From assembly GCA_030765055.1 (NCBI GenBank), contig CM060953.1:69819316-69883315 (forward strand): a stretch of 64,000 nucleotides of DNA. Reading direction: 5' to 3'. How positions within the stretch are numbered: the first letter of the stretch is position 1; the number at the start of each line of letters is the position of its first letter. The position numbers were made by a program, and so were the translations under genes. Source of the stretch: Mantis religiosa (lineage: Eukaryota > Arthropoda > Insecta > Mantodea > Mantidae). The notes beneath the pieces are model-generated. The model saw nothing but the letters and a program-made list of their open reading frames with translations. It made no database searches and was not told where the DNA came from. This document shows, in pieces, positions 20,790 through 31,149 of the stretch.

Positions 20790-21430
20790 CTTTGGTAGAG
20801 GTTTGCTCGGAGTGTGTGAAGTTCATTTGGAAAGGTTTCCCTCTGCACAATCTTAATTTAATGATGATGATGATGATGTTGGTATTTAAGGGCGTTCAAC
20901 TTCGTGGTCATCAGCGCCCTCTCTTAATTCAATGTGTCTGTGGACTGGAAATTGGCAAAGTAATGAGTTCTCCAGTAGATCTGTCTTATTCTTGTATGTT
21001 CCATGTGAATTGGAAAATCCATGCTGTTAAACATACTAACTGCCTATAAGATCTGTGCCTTTTACATAAGACACCAGGAAGTTTATATCAGTACCTGAGG
21101 ACCAATTTTCCTAGTTATGGAGACAACTTTCAAGGTCACAAATCCAGATCATTCTGAAGCCATTGAGGCTCATTCCAACATAACATAGACTGGTGAGATT
21201 CTGCGACTAATTCCACGAAACAGATGATCTGCTGGACTTTCTTGTTGTTCTTGAATTCCCAGTGTTTCTAACGTCTAATTCCCAACATCATTTTATAGAG
21301 AGAATTCTGTAGGAATGAAGTTAACAGTTGAAAGACTGGCGGGAACTCTGGATTTAATTCCACTAAGAATTCAGCTACTTTACAAATATATTGAGCCATA
21401 TGAATATAATTAGAGAATGTGCTTCAGAGC
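20790..21430 (-). pseudogene. Possible upstream part of the BEL/Pao relic
   Basis: Around 21190-21250 the minus strand gives ESPADHLFRGIS, which resembles the NPADxxSRG motif that precedes integrase in BEL/Pao polyproteins. The order agrees with the integrase relic on the left once the PLE derivative at 20625-20777 is removed. Weak evidence only. Confidence 0.35.
20861..20925 (+). repeat. Short interspersed tail fragment with (ATG)n
   Basis: An (atg)6 run followed by a motif ending ggtcatcagcgccct. It looks like the terminus of a dispersed element, family unknown. Confidence 0.4.
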
Positions 21431-21447
21431 AAAACATGGAAGTAGAA

Positions 21448-21646
21448 ATTATTAAATTTTAGATGAGTCGCATTTCTTACACATCTGCTTCACTTTCGTA
21501 CCTATTTTGAGGACATGTTTCGCAAATCTTCGTTTGCATCTACGGCTCTTGTGCGACTCAGAAGCAGATGTGTAAGAAATGCGACTCATCTAAAATTTAA
21601 TAATTTTTCGCTTCACTGTGGTGTTCCAATACAGTTGAATCTCGAT
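21448..21646 (-). mobile_element. 199-bp PLE derivative with 12-bp TSD
   Basis: Bracketed by atggaagtagaa (21436-21447 and 21647-21658). It holds both inverted family 1 ends, the hammerhead-like unit at 21509-21548 and the 45-bp head at its right end. Same layout as 2576-2741 in the opposite orientation. Confidence 0.88.
21509..21548 (-). ncRNA. Hammerhead-like motif, PLE derivative
   Basis: Identical in layout and core (CCGTAGA) to the coding PLE copies: stem I GAG/CTC, stem II GCAAA/TTTGC, GAAAC, AT, GTC. Confidence 0.6.
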
Positions 21647-22320
21647 ATGGAAGTAGAAAGTTTAGCAGAAGGAAGACGTAATATGCATAGGATTTGCTAT
21701 TTTTGGTATAAATAATCTCAAACTTACTCTCCAATTTATGCTACCAATTTTGCAAGTCATTCTTCTAATCTTTCACTGTGTGCATGTGCAATGTACTGTA
21801 GCCTAATAGTGTAATGGTTAATACTTTAAGGAGAATTTATTTAGCATAAAGTAGGCACTATGCCAGTTTTGTTGCTATACTTATTTGCCATGGCATAATC
21901 TGATTTAGACATTGGTACTTTTAGTTTCAAGTTTAAAACAATATCTGGAAACTCTGGAAAAGTCACAATTACCAGAAGTTAAAAGGAAGAAAGATATGAC
22001 AATAGCAGAAATAACAAAACTTTAGGATGCAAATAATGCCTATCACTTGCTGAAAACTGATAATATGAAAAAAAGGACTAAAGAGAACAGACAGGAATAG
22101 GACTGGAAATAAAAGTGCTCTCATCACTTGAGAGAAGGAACAGCATGAACTTCTGCAGGTTGAACAAATTCCATCATTATTAAAATTACAGTTAATATTC
22201 TGAATTAATTTTAAAGTTTGGGAACTTGCATGCATCTTCTTCAGTTTTTATATTAATAATTGAGGATATAGATTGTAGTCTCTTTTTTTGACCCTTCGTC
22301 ACTTACATTTTTACATTATT

Positions 22321-22362
22321 GAGGGACTAGTTTTGGAAGCTGTTGCCTCCATTATCAACCTC
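22321..22362 (-). ncRNA. Decayed hammerhead motif of PLE B
   Basis: Stem I GAGG/CCTC, core TTGATAA, T, stem II GGAGGC/GCTTCC around AACA, AAAAC in place of GAAAC, TA, GTC. The helices are intact while the core has drifted. Confidence 0.55.
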
Positions 22363-22474
22363 TTTCCAACTCAAAGTATAAACTTGAAAGAAGTGTAGGG
22401 ATGTGAAGCACAAATTAGTACAAAAGTGAATCGAGAATATATTGACACATTGCTTCACTCACACTGTTTATTCA

Positions 22475-22514
22475 CAGGACATGTTTCAAGAGCTCTTGCT
22501 CCTATCCTCAGCTG
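22475..22514 (-). ncRNA. Hammerhead ribozyme motif, left arm
   Basis: Mirror image of 22529-22568: CTGAGGA core, stem II AGGAGC/GCTCTT, GAAAC, AT, GTC. Confidence 0.75.
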
Positions 22515-22528
22515 ATCGAATCGAGTAT

Positions 22529-22568
22529 CAGCTGAGGATAGGAGCAAGAGCTCTTGAAACATGTCCTG
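22529..22568 (+). ncRNA. Hammerhead ribozyme motif, right arm
   Basis: Stem I CAG/CTG, canonical core CTGAGGA (22532-22538), T, stem II AGGAGC-aaga-GCTCTT (22540-22555), GAAAC (22556-22560), AT, GTC (22563-22565). All invariant core bases are present, with one additional U before stem II. Confidence 0.78.
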
Positions 22569-22964
22569 TGAATAAACAGTGTGAGTGAAGCAATGTGTCA
22601 ATATATTCTCGATTCACTTTTGTACCTCTTTCCAACTGTCTGTTGTCGTCTGCTCTCTTCTCTCTGCCAATGGAACTATGAACTTCTTTGTCAAATTATC
22701 TGCTGGTGGGATTTCAAACTTCATTGCTCAGTCCTTATTTTTCCATATGAATATGTTCTCCCATGTTGTCAGTTTATTTTACTTTATCACTCCTTTAAGT
22801 AATTCTGTATTTGGATCAATGTCATGGTTTTTGTTCCAAAACTGAAATGTTGCTGATGACTTATCTTATTGTTTCATTTTGATGTTTCTGAAGAGTTCTT
22901 TGACTCTGGTTTTTAGCTTTCTTTTAGTATGACCTATTGTGAAAAATTCTATATGGATCACCAC

Positions 22965-23240
22965 CACCTGCCTTCCATAATTTGCTGGCAAGTAGATAAA
23001 TGTGGGTTTTCTTCCACTGATAATAAAAACATCAAGAGCTTTATCACCATCTGTAAGTTGTTTTGGCCTTCCATACTTTGCCTTATTTTTAACACTTCCA
23101 GTTCATTGAATTTTTTTCAAAATGCTGCTTACTGTAGAATGAATTTCCTCAATACATCCTTCGTTCTAGATGCATTCATTGAATAAGATACAAACCTCTT
23201 CTTGGGTCCTCCTCCTATCACCATATCTGATCATCATTAG
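22965..23240 (-). pseudogene. Tc1-like transposase N-terminal relic (copy 1, inner part)
   Basis: Minus-strand text such as GDKALDV, then LLSVEENPHLST, corresponds to the HTH region of an IS630/Tc1-like DDE transposase common in insects. It is nucleotide-similar to 41830-42090. The relic is interrupted at its right end by the mariner at 23241-24555 and resumes at 24556-24735. Confidence 0.7.
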
Positions 23241-24555
23241 TACAAGGTCTGTTCAAAAAGTATCACAAATGTTGTGTTTTTTCAAAAAGAATTTATTTAT
23301 TTATGAATATCTATTTTGTCCCCTTCAAAGTAATCCCCACCAGATATTATACACTTGTATCTATGTTTTTTCCAATCCTCGAAGCACTTTAAAAAATCAT
23401 TTTTTATGATCTAGTTCAGCTCCTCCTTCGATGCCGTCTTAATCTCCTCCATCGTGGTGTTGTGTTAATCTCCTCCATCGTGACATAGCGTCATCCTTTC
23501 ACGGACCTCTTCAGTTTTGGGAACAACAAAAGTCACAGGGGGCCCGGTCTGGGGAGTACAGTGACTGCGGCATCATAAGCGTGTTGTTTCGGGCCAAAAA
23601 TTTGCACATAAGCAACAATGTGTGAGCAGGGGGCGTTATCATGGTGCAACAGCCAATTTTTGTTTTTTCACAAATCCTGGCATATCTGGCAGATTACTTT
23701 GCGCAAACTGCACATAACTTGCAGGTAATATTCCTTATTGACAGTTCTACCCTGCAAGAACTCATGATGCACCACGGCCCTGCAATTGAAGAAAACTGTA
23801 AGCAAAACCTTGACATGCTTTTTTCGGTCTTGGCTCATGTGGCAGCATCCAATGGGATGATTGAGCTTTAGTTTCCATGTCTGAATCATAAACCCATGAT
23901 TCGTCATCAGTTATGAACCTCTAGAGCAAATATGGCTTGTCCCGGACGGAGTTTGACAGCTACTTAGCAACGTTAATGCAATTGTGCTTTTGGTCGAAAT
24001 TGAGCAACTTTGGTACGAATTTTGCCGCGACCCATATCATGCCCAAATCACTGGTGAAAATCGAATGACACGAAACCAATTGATATATTTAGGTCCTCAG
24101 CAACTTCTCTAATGGTAATTCAACGATTGGGTACTACTATTTTCTTCACTTCAATGTTTTCGTCTTGGGCTTCCAGGACACTCTTCGTCGGTCACATCCT
24201 CTCGACCCTCTGAGAACATTTTGTAATACTGATAAACATTGCTTTGGGCCAAGGTAGCTTCACCATATGCCACAGTCAACATTCAGAATGCATCTGCACA
24301 CTTAATTTTGTTTTTCACACAAAATTTGATACAGATCCTTTGTTTCACTTTTTGAAATAGGCAAAAATCAAGACATGCCAAAACAAGTCTAAGCAAAATA
24401 GCCGCCAAATATTAACTGAACATTCAAACTGGCCGAGCTTATCAACATAAGTGGGGTACACGAGTACCAACAAAATGCCACAAAACCATCAAAAATTGAA
24501 TACACATAGCCTATGAAAATAACAAATTTGCAATACTTTTTTAACAGACCTCGTA
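23241..24555 (-). mobile_element. Mariner element (SETMAR-like transposase)
   Basis: A 1315-bp element with about 30-bp inverted repeats (caaggtctgttcaaaaagta at left, complement of a close variant at right) and TA at both edges. The minus-strand transposase is nearly complete but frameshifted. An N-terminal HTH lies near 24200-24300, a DESWVY block near 23895-23910, VFFNCRAVVHHEFLQ, VNKEYYLQVMCSLR and LLHHDNAPAHT near 23625-23655, then LYSPDRAPCDF (third Asp). It inserted in a TA of a Tc1-like relic, so it is younger than that element. Confidence 0.9.
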
Positions 24556-24735
24556 TTTCAATTCACTGTCTTTCTGTAAATTAGGCCATGATAAGTACTT
24601 TCAGGAACATTTTGCAATGAAGTAAGCACAGTCATCCTTATCAGCTTAGCTTTTGTCTGTATTTGTTCGATCCAAAGTCACATATTGAAGTAGCCTACTG
24701 TATTGTTTAATTTAAAACCTACTCAATTTCAAGTA
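24556..24735 (-). pseudogene. Tc1-like relic, outer part (copy 1)
   Basis: The reverse complement matches 36576-36721 and then 41763-41820 of the copy at 36.6-42.4 kb, which proves that 24556-24735 and 22965-23240 were contiguous before the mariner arrived. Noncoding terminal part of the element. Confidence 0.75.
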
Positions 24736-24811
24736 ATGATGTGCTTTCCTTTGCTCACGATCCTAATAAATTTAAATTGCAATTTCAAAGAGTATTTGTT
24801 TAGATAAGAGT

Positions 24812-25015
24812 CAAACTGAAAAATGCAAAGCATGGCCAGGATTTGAACCACAGATCTCCTGGTTTCCGTCCAATCACTCTTACCAAGAGATCCGAGGTTC
24901 AAATCCCGGCCGTGGCACAAATTTTTCAGTTTGACTATATCAATCCAAAACCTTAGCCTATATATGTCTAATGTGAAAGAACGATTAATTTCCATCAATT
25001 AACTTAATAAGAGTA
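24812..25015 (+). mobile_element. tRNA-derived SINE (family 3) in fold-back arrangement
   Basis: From 24875 a plus-strand SINE: B box (ggttcaaatcccgg), tttttcagtttgact, then the family tail ending atttccatcaattaac. Left of it, 24812-24874 is a minus-strand copy of the same tRNA-like region, so the two halves form an imperfect hairpin. Other copies: 26790-26880, 26970-27062, 45857-46173 and 48064-48130. Confidence 0.75.
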
Positions 25016-25375
25016 TTTGTATGTTCTCACTTCATAGAGTTGTAACAGTGGGGTTACAGGCATTGTTCTATACTTTTTACTCACCCAGTATAATTCCAAT
25101 GTGTTAATAGAACATAGACTCCGTAAGACCTTTATAGTATTTTGATAACTTATGAATTAAAATGAGAAATTTGTCTCCATGTTTATCAGAAAGAAAAGGA
25201 CTTTTTAATGATAAGAATTATCAAAATCAGTTAAGGTTTTGTAAGATTACTCAAAATACACTTACCTACACTTCAATTTTCTCTTTGCAATACTAATATT
25301 GGTTACAGTTCATAAACTAATTTTGTGCACCTTTTAGATTAATAAAAATTTCTGCAACAATAGAGAATAACAAAC

Positions 25376-25444
25376 CTGTAAATCTATAGTGAGGCCAAGG
25401 ATCATAGTCAGCTTTATCATCCTTACCATCTACAGCTTCACCCT
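25376..25444 (-). CDS. METAP1: Methionine aminopeptidase 1, coding exon 3
   Basis: A 69-nt exon completing Lys58 and encoding residues 59-80 plus the first base of Gly81. It contains DYDPWPHYRFT, equivalent to the DPWxxYRYTG motif of animal MetAP1. Acceptor ttctattccag, donor gtttgt. It links the zinc-finger exons to the rest of the protein and fits phase on both sides. It was found by hand because it is too short for ORF-based detection. Confidence 0.95.
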
Positions 25445-25924
25445 CTGGAATAGAAACAAAATATTGTCAGTTGTTACAATGTACAAGGCAATGTGGAAGA
25501 GATTTGTTTCTGAACTTCATGTCTACAAATTCACCTTTCAGAGCAGGAATACAGTGTAGGGTTAACATATGTCCCATTTTCTGGGACAGTCACAAGATCA
25601 CTTTCACATCTCTGTGAAACTGTCCCCGGATGACTTGATTTCCCCATTTTTACAATTAACACATTATTTTTCACAATTTCCTCTGATCAAGATCAAAGGC
25701 GACCACTGCCTTTGAAATTAGTATATTACCATAATCAATTAGTGTGCCAAATAATTAAATTTTTGGTTCCTGTTAAGTAATTCTATTTATTACTTCTTCT
25801 GCTACTTACCAACTACAGAAAACATTAAATTCCACCCCAAATTTGATCCCAGTTTTCATCAAAAATTTACATTTGATACTCTCTAAACTGATCAAAGGCA
25901 TTTTAAAATAAATTCATATATAAA

Positions 25925-25926
<2 letters not shown>

Positions 25927-25973
<47 letters not shown>
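25927..25973. repeat. (TG)n microsatellite
   Basis: About 23 uninterrupted tg units in the METAP1 intron. Confidence 0.95.
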
Positions 25974-25977
<4 letters not shown>

Positions 25978-26216
25978 CCATTGATCTGTGTGTGTAAGAG
26001 AGAAAACATCCCATAAGTAAAACAAACACAAAACAAATAAAAAATGTTAAGTACTCAACTTGATATTTGAGTTCAGCATCTTTCAAAAATACAACATGAA
26101 GTTTTTAAGAAATCCCTTATTCCACTCATCTTGCATGAAAACATTTTCATTATTTTTTGTTTCTTCAAAAATGGCTCTAACAATTTTGATTAAATACTAT
26201 ATAGTTAAGATACTTT

Positions 26217-26535
26217 ACGGAGCAGGATAGCTCAGGCAGTTCCATCTGTAGCCCGCATTAGGGAGGTCCAGGTTCGATTCCAGTGATCAACCTACCTGAC
26301 CCATGAGCTTTTTGGGGAGTTTTCCAGGATTGTCAGGAGAATGCTGGGTAGGTTAGTTACATCCCCCAAGTTTCCTGTGCCTCCCTTTCATCTACATTAT
26401 CATTTTACATCATATCTCATCTGGCGGTCCTTTCAGGGTAGAAGTGTCAGCAGGTGTCTCGGTACTGATGTGACTCCTTGGGTCGGCCGCCCCCTGTCTC
26501 CTCTTGCCTCATCCCCTTTGTAGTAATCCTCATCC
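26217..26535 (+). mobile_element. tRNA-derived SINE (family 4), 11-bp TSD
   Basis: Bracketed by taagatacttt (26206-26216 and 26536-26546). The head has an A box (gatagctcaggcagttcc) and a strong B box (ggttcgattcc), and the body is about 250 bp. A single copy in this window. Confidence 0.85.
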
Positions 26536-26789
26536 TAAGATACTTTCATGAAAAATTAAATATCTCAAATTTCCAGAAATATCCTTTGAAGTTGCCTTCA
26601 TTCTCAATGACCTTTGTATAATTAGTAAACCATAAGAGACACAGAATCTAACTACACAATGTATATCTCGTTAAACCAGACAATTTAGAGCTTTTTTTTT
26701 TGGGGGGGGGGGGGTTACAGTTTATTCAGATACTGACTTTTGCTTACTTTTTGGCCCCATGCTTTTTTTGATATGTATATATGGTTGAC

Positions 26790-27062
26790 AAAAGATTGAA
26801 AAATTCAATGCCGTAGCCAGGATTTGAACCACGGATCTTTTGGTTGCACGGCCAGTGTGAAAGAACAATTAATTTCCTAAGAGACTACAGTCATTCTCAG
26901 TAACAATAACAACTATTACAATGGTCAGTGTTACTGTACAGTAAAACAGAATGAGATTTGGCTGAGTAGAGCCAGACTGAAAAATTCAATGCCATAGCCA
27001 GGATTTGATCCAACGATTTCCTGGTCTCTGTCTGGTTGCTCTTAACTACTGAGCTACTATGG
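26790..27062 (-). mobile_element. Two family 3 SINE fragments
   Basis: At 26790-26880 and 26970-27062. The second shows a complete minus-strand tRNA-like head (tagctcagtagttaagagc as A box and ggatcaaatcctgg as B box) followed by attgaatttttcagtctgg. Confidence 0.7.
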
Positions 27063-27069
27063 CCAACAT

Positions 27070-27795
27070 GCTCACTTTGCCACGTTAAAACACTTGGAAA
27101 ATCATAAATAAGCTGTATATCTGTACTTTTTGAACTGACACTTAACAGGCTGAACACAGTGTGGATATCTGTCGTCAGCTTATCTGCAATCACATGGATT
27201 ACAGATCTGTCAGGAGAGTTGTCATTTGTGATAAAAAATGGGTATATTACTAAAACCTGATGCCTTGAAACAGTGGCATGATCCTTGACAATCAGCCAGT
27301 CATGTTAAACAAAATCAGTTTGGTCCATATTATGTGTCTGGTGAAATTTTGAAGATGTGATTCACTGGGATTTTGTTCCAAACGGGTGGGCAATTGATGC
27401 AGATCCTTATACTCAACAACTGGAATGAGTTCATGAAATTTTGAGATGCAGATACCCAGCATTAGTTAACCGAAATAGAGTTCTATTACAACTGGACAAT
27501 GCAACACCCCATACTAGACGAACCGTGGAAAAAATTCAGGAATTGGGAGGAATCCAACTGCTACCACACCCAGCATACAGCCCTGATCTCGCACTATCAA
27601 ATTATCATCTTTTTCTATCCATGGTCCATTTTCTACGTGGAAGAAATTTTGACAACATTGATGCAGTGCAAGTGGGTGTCATCAAATTCTTCACATCAAA
27701 AACCAGAGACTGGTACCACTGTGGGGATATTAAACCTCACTGAACGATGGCTCAAGACCACAGAATCTAATGGTCTATACTTTGAAAATTAGTTA
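27070..27795 (+). pseudogene. Mariner transposase relic
   Basis: The catalytic region is seen as RVLLQLDNATPHTRRTVEK (second Asp in the LDNA block), LPHPAYSPDLALSNYHLF (third catalytic block, D to N at the last Asp) and FLRGRNFDNIDAVQ. It ends RWLKTTESNGLYFEN in another frame. Upstream, 27120-27330 resembles the preceding catalytic region with stops. Close relative of the copy at 46740-47620. Confidence 0.85.
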
Positions 27796-27799
27796 ATTG

Positions 27800-29555
27800 C
27801 TTGTCAGAACACATTTCAAATAATTGTTTTTCTTAAAAAACAACATTACTTATGAGACAGTATCTATAAAAATAGTTTGTTGAAGAGTAGAGAAATCAAT
27901 GTAAATGTAACACATTTTGTTCTTTTTTCCTGTTCCATACAGAAATGAGTGTGCACTTAAAAGTATACTTACCATATGCAAACTAAAAAGATACCTATAT
28001 TCAAAACCTACTAGAATGGTATATTCTCTACTACAGATGATTATTATAGTGTTTCATTCAAATGGCGCATTGTGAATGGCATGGTCAGGCTGCATTAACT
28101 AAATTTCTACTACAATAGGGCAATTTTTCTATGTAGAAAAGACTTATCTTTAGAAGTGTAGTGATTTTTTAATTTACAGATGCTTAAAAAGTTAAGCGTT
28201 TCTTCATGAAGAAAAGTTATGTTAAAAAGTGGTATGAATAAAGAAAAGTACATTATGCCAATAAAGAACTATAAATAATCATAATATTCCATTTCCTTGG
28301 TTACAGTAGATATACCTCTCGTTATAAAAGCTCAGTTTTGTTTAGGTGTATCTAAGTCTTTTTTTCAGCAGTTAATCTGCAGAAAGACAGCACTTCTATA
28401 TGGTGGGTGTAATGTCATGGCTGAAGCGTGGTCAACAGTGAAAGCATGCTTTTACTGAAAGTACCAACACTACGTAAGCAAACTAGCGATACTCTAACAC
28501 ATAAGACCTATAGATTTCACACAGAAAAAAAAGACATTGAATTTAATTACATTGCTTCACAAAACAAATAATTTCTGAATCATATACATATATTTTTTTT
28601 TATATTTAAGCAAACACTTTCTAATGGCAAATACCTCATTTCAACTTTGCATTATCTTCTGAAATGTTTACATGTAAAACCAAGAATACCTTCGACGGAG
28701 GTAGTGATAACTAAAAATAAAATTGTTTAGAAATGCACATTTAGTTTGTTTTCACTTGTGAGATAGAATTATGTTTTGCAATAATTTTCAAGTTCTTTTG
28801 TGCTTGTATTGTGTAGGTAATACCATGTTTCCGATGCTGCTGCTATTTATCATTTTTCCATGCATTAAGCCTATATCTATTTTTTGACATTTAGAATAAA
28901 TTAATTTTAAATTCACTCGTAATTCAATATTCAAACTCCTATCTTCTTTTATCATTATGCACTGCCAGTTCCTTCATGCATTAAGTATCCCTAGTTTATA
29001 ACAAGAAAAATAAAATGTGTTGGCAACATTTTGCTGTACTGGCATATTTCAGAACTCTGCAATTGGCAACAGCTTGTTTCCACGACGTCATTGCATACCA
29101 ACCTAAATCTATGCCATTTTTCTGCAGTTTAACCCCTTAAGCCTATATGTTTATGATTAGAGCTCGGAACAATAAAATATCTATTTTGTGCGTCATCACA
29201 GAAAGTACAGAGTACAATGTAAATTCATTTCTCTTCAAAATGAACCAATACTGACTACTTTTATTTTGCATCTTTTTGCATTTTCATGTGTATTGGTCAT
29301 TTTTTAGGAAATATTTTACTTTCTGTTTTTTTTTTCTTTTAAACATACTTTTTTAAACACAAAAACAACGGAGCAAATATTTATATTTGTGTTACAACTA
29401 TACTTCACTGTAACTAGCTTCATTTTCTACGTAATCACTACTTTATGTTATTCACATGTATTGTACATAAGAAGTGGACACCCCACCGAAAATGTTGCTT
29501 CTTATGGAAATACATGAGAAGGTTTTAACTATCAATATATACGCAAGCTATTTGA
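27800..29555. other. METAP1 intron, no gene seen
   Basis: AT-rich. A segment at 29370-29445 (ctagcttcattttctacgta) recurs at 62300-62370 beside a PLE relic. Otherwise nothing recognised. Confidence 0.5.
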
Positions 29556-29559
29556 TCAA

Positions 29560-30180
29560 AGCATGTTTCTTTTGTAGCCAGAGGGCAACAAACATGAAAA
29601 TATTTTACTTTTCGTAATAGATGCAGCAAAATATATGGTGAAATCGGTAACCGTAATTATATCATTTTACATTCAAGTGGTTCATAACATGCATAGCCCC
29701 TACCCTTCATAGTGTCAGAAAATGCTGCTTCTATAGCTGTTGCTCAAGACTTGCTGGATGAACCTAAAATTAAGGGAGTTTGGCACTTACCAGTGCCAAC
29801 TTTTAAATTTTGGTAGAAACAATTACATGGCTAAAAAAAGATGAGAGCATACATGCACTTATCAAAATGATTAAAGGACTGGAGCAACATTTGCAAAAAT
29901 GTGTGGAAAAAATTGGTCAGAAGTTTGTGAGAAAATTAAAAATGTATTAGAAAATAACATTGGGTATCAGTCGAGTAAAATTGTGAAAGTTCAAGTTGAA
30001 CATTTTGACTTGAGTTGTTTTGAAGAATGTTTTTCACCAGGGAACCTTGGCCACTTCAATTATGCACCCATGACATCAGTTGAAGTAGAGAGGAGTTTAA
30101 GATAACCAGCCATCCTTCAAACCAGAGAACCTAGGAATGGCAATGGTTCTTCATTGCAATGCTGAATAAGAGATATGCCT
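29560..30180 (+). pseudogene. hAT-like transposase relic
   Basis: LFVIDAAKYMVKSV near 29610-29660 matches the LFVSDAAxYMVKAG block, and FNYAPMTSVEVERSLR (30055-30105) matches the YAPxTSxDVERSFS dimerisation motif of CGGBP1-type hAT proteins. Stops and frame changes between them. Same group as 120-2080 and 45160-45450. Confidence 0.7.
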
Positions 30181-30895
30181 AATATATAATTATTTTATAG
30201 TACATAAATATGTGTGGAATACATTACATAAAATTTCTAATTATAATAATCAATAAAAATGATATAAAACGTTTAAACGTTTAAAATTACAAAAAGAATT
30301 TAGTCATTTTTTTAATGTCATTTTCCACAAAATTTAAGGGCATTTTATTGGTCATTTTTCTCAGATTTTTGAGTGATCAACTTCTGAGCTCTATTTATAA
30401 TTCACGGAAGGTTGTCTAAATCTTTATATACGCTTAAGTTTTTTATTCATACTATTTTCCCTTCTTTTCTCACTAATTTCACTTGATTGCACACCCCTGC
30501 TCCTATTATTCCGATGTTCCTTAAAAGTTTGAGTGTTTTTACTTTTCGATGTTGGCAACGTCATCATTACACATGGAATGGAAATAAGTTCCATCTGCAG
30601 TGACGAGATACTATTGCCGGTCATCAGATATGCAAGTTTTACCTATTCTATCCTGGCTGTACGTCGGCAATACTGAATTTGTCGTTGGCGGTGTTTGCTA
30701 GTTGTAGTCAAAGCAGCTATAAATATGCGCTTGCTATTCTCATTAATAAGCGAAGGCTGACATCCGTAGTTAAAAATCGGAAATGAAGTACGGATCCTAG
30801 TAATATAGTTTACCCCACCTATATTTCACACCTTCATTAATAACTAAATAAAAGCATTAACTTCCACAACCCAGTACCATTCTTAATTCACTTAC

Positions 30896-30947
30896 TTGCT
30901 ATTTTGTGTAGGACTTTGTGGGATTTCCAATTGCCCTTGAAGCAGTC
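30896..30947 (-). CDS. METAP1: Methionine aminopeptidase 1, coding exon 2
   Basis: A 52-nt exon encoding residues 41-57 (DCFKGNWKSHKVLHKIA) and the first base of codon 58. It supplies C42, H50 and H54 of the C6H2/MYND-like zinc finger typical of eukaryotic MetAP1, which tethers the enzyme to ribosomes in other species. Acceptor tactttacag, donor gtaagtg. Too short for ORF detection and recognised from the zinc-finger sequence. Confidence 0.95.
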
Positions 30948-31149
30948 CTGTAAAGTACACATGATTTGCTTTAAAACTCCAGTTAAAATTGAATTATCTG
31001 CTGTAAACAAGCAAGTTCATATCTAAACTTTCATTCACTGATTTTAAAAATGTACTGCTCTAGTAACTTCAACATAACCCTATATTTTACATATATCTGA
31101 ATCTAGTTCTATTTACTCATAATATATTACCGTTTATTAGCTTACTAAC

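Larger units (their letters stand above)
22372..22623. mobile_element. Palindromic hammerhead element inserted in PLE B
   Basis: Direct repeat cctctttccaact (within 22358-22371 and 22624-22637), an unpaired 46-bp segment, then a palindrome at 22418-22625 with a 10-base loop at 22517-22526. Each arm carries one hammerhead unit. Organisation parallels 4763-5023 but the sequence differs. No coding capacity. Confidence 0.85.
22290..22960 (-). pseudogene. PLE copy B: GIY-YIG C-terminus and 3' region
   Basis: On the minus strand from about 22920: LKTRVKELFRN, then FWNKNHDIDPNTELLK, LTTWENIFIWKNKD and MKFEIPPADN, which are the C-terminal GIY-YIG blocks of the PLE family, with frameshifts. After the insertion at 22372-22623 the sequence continues into a decayed hammerhead motif at 22321-22362. 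The RT portion is missing; the relic abuts a Tc1-like fragment on its right. Confidence 0.75.
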
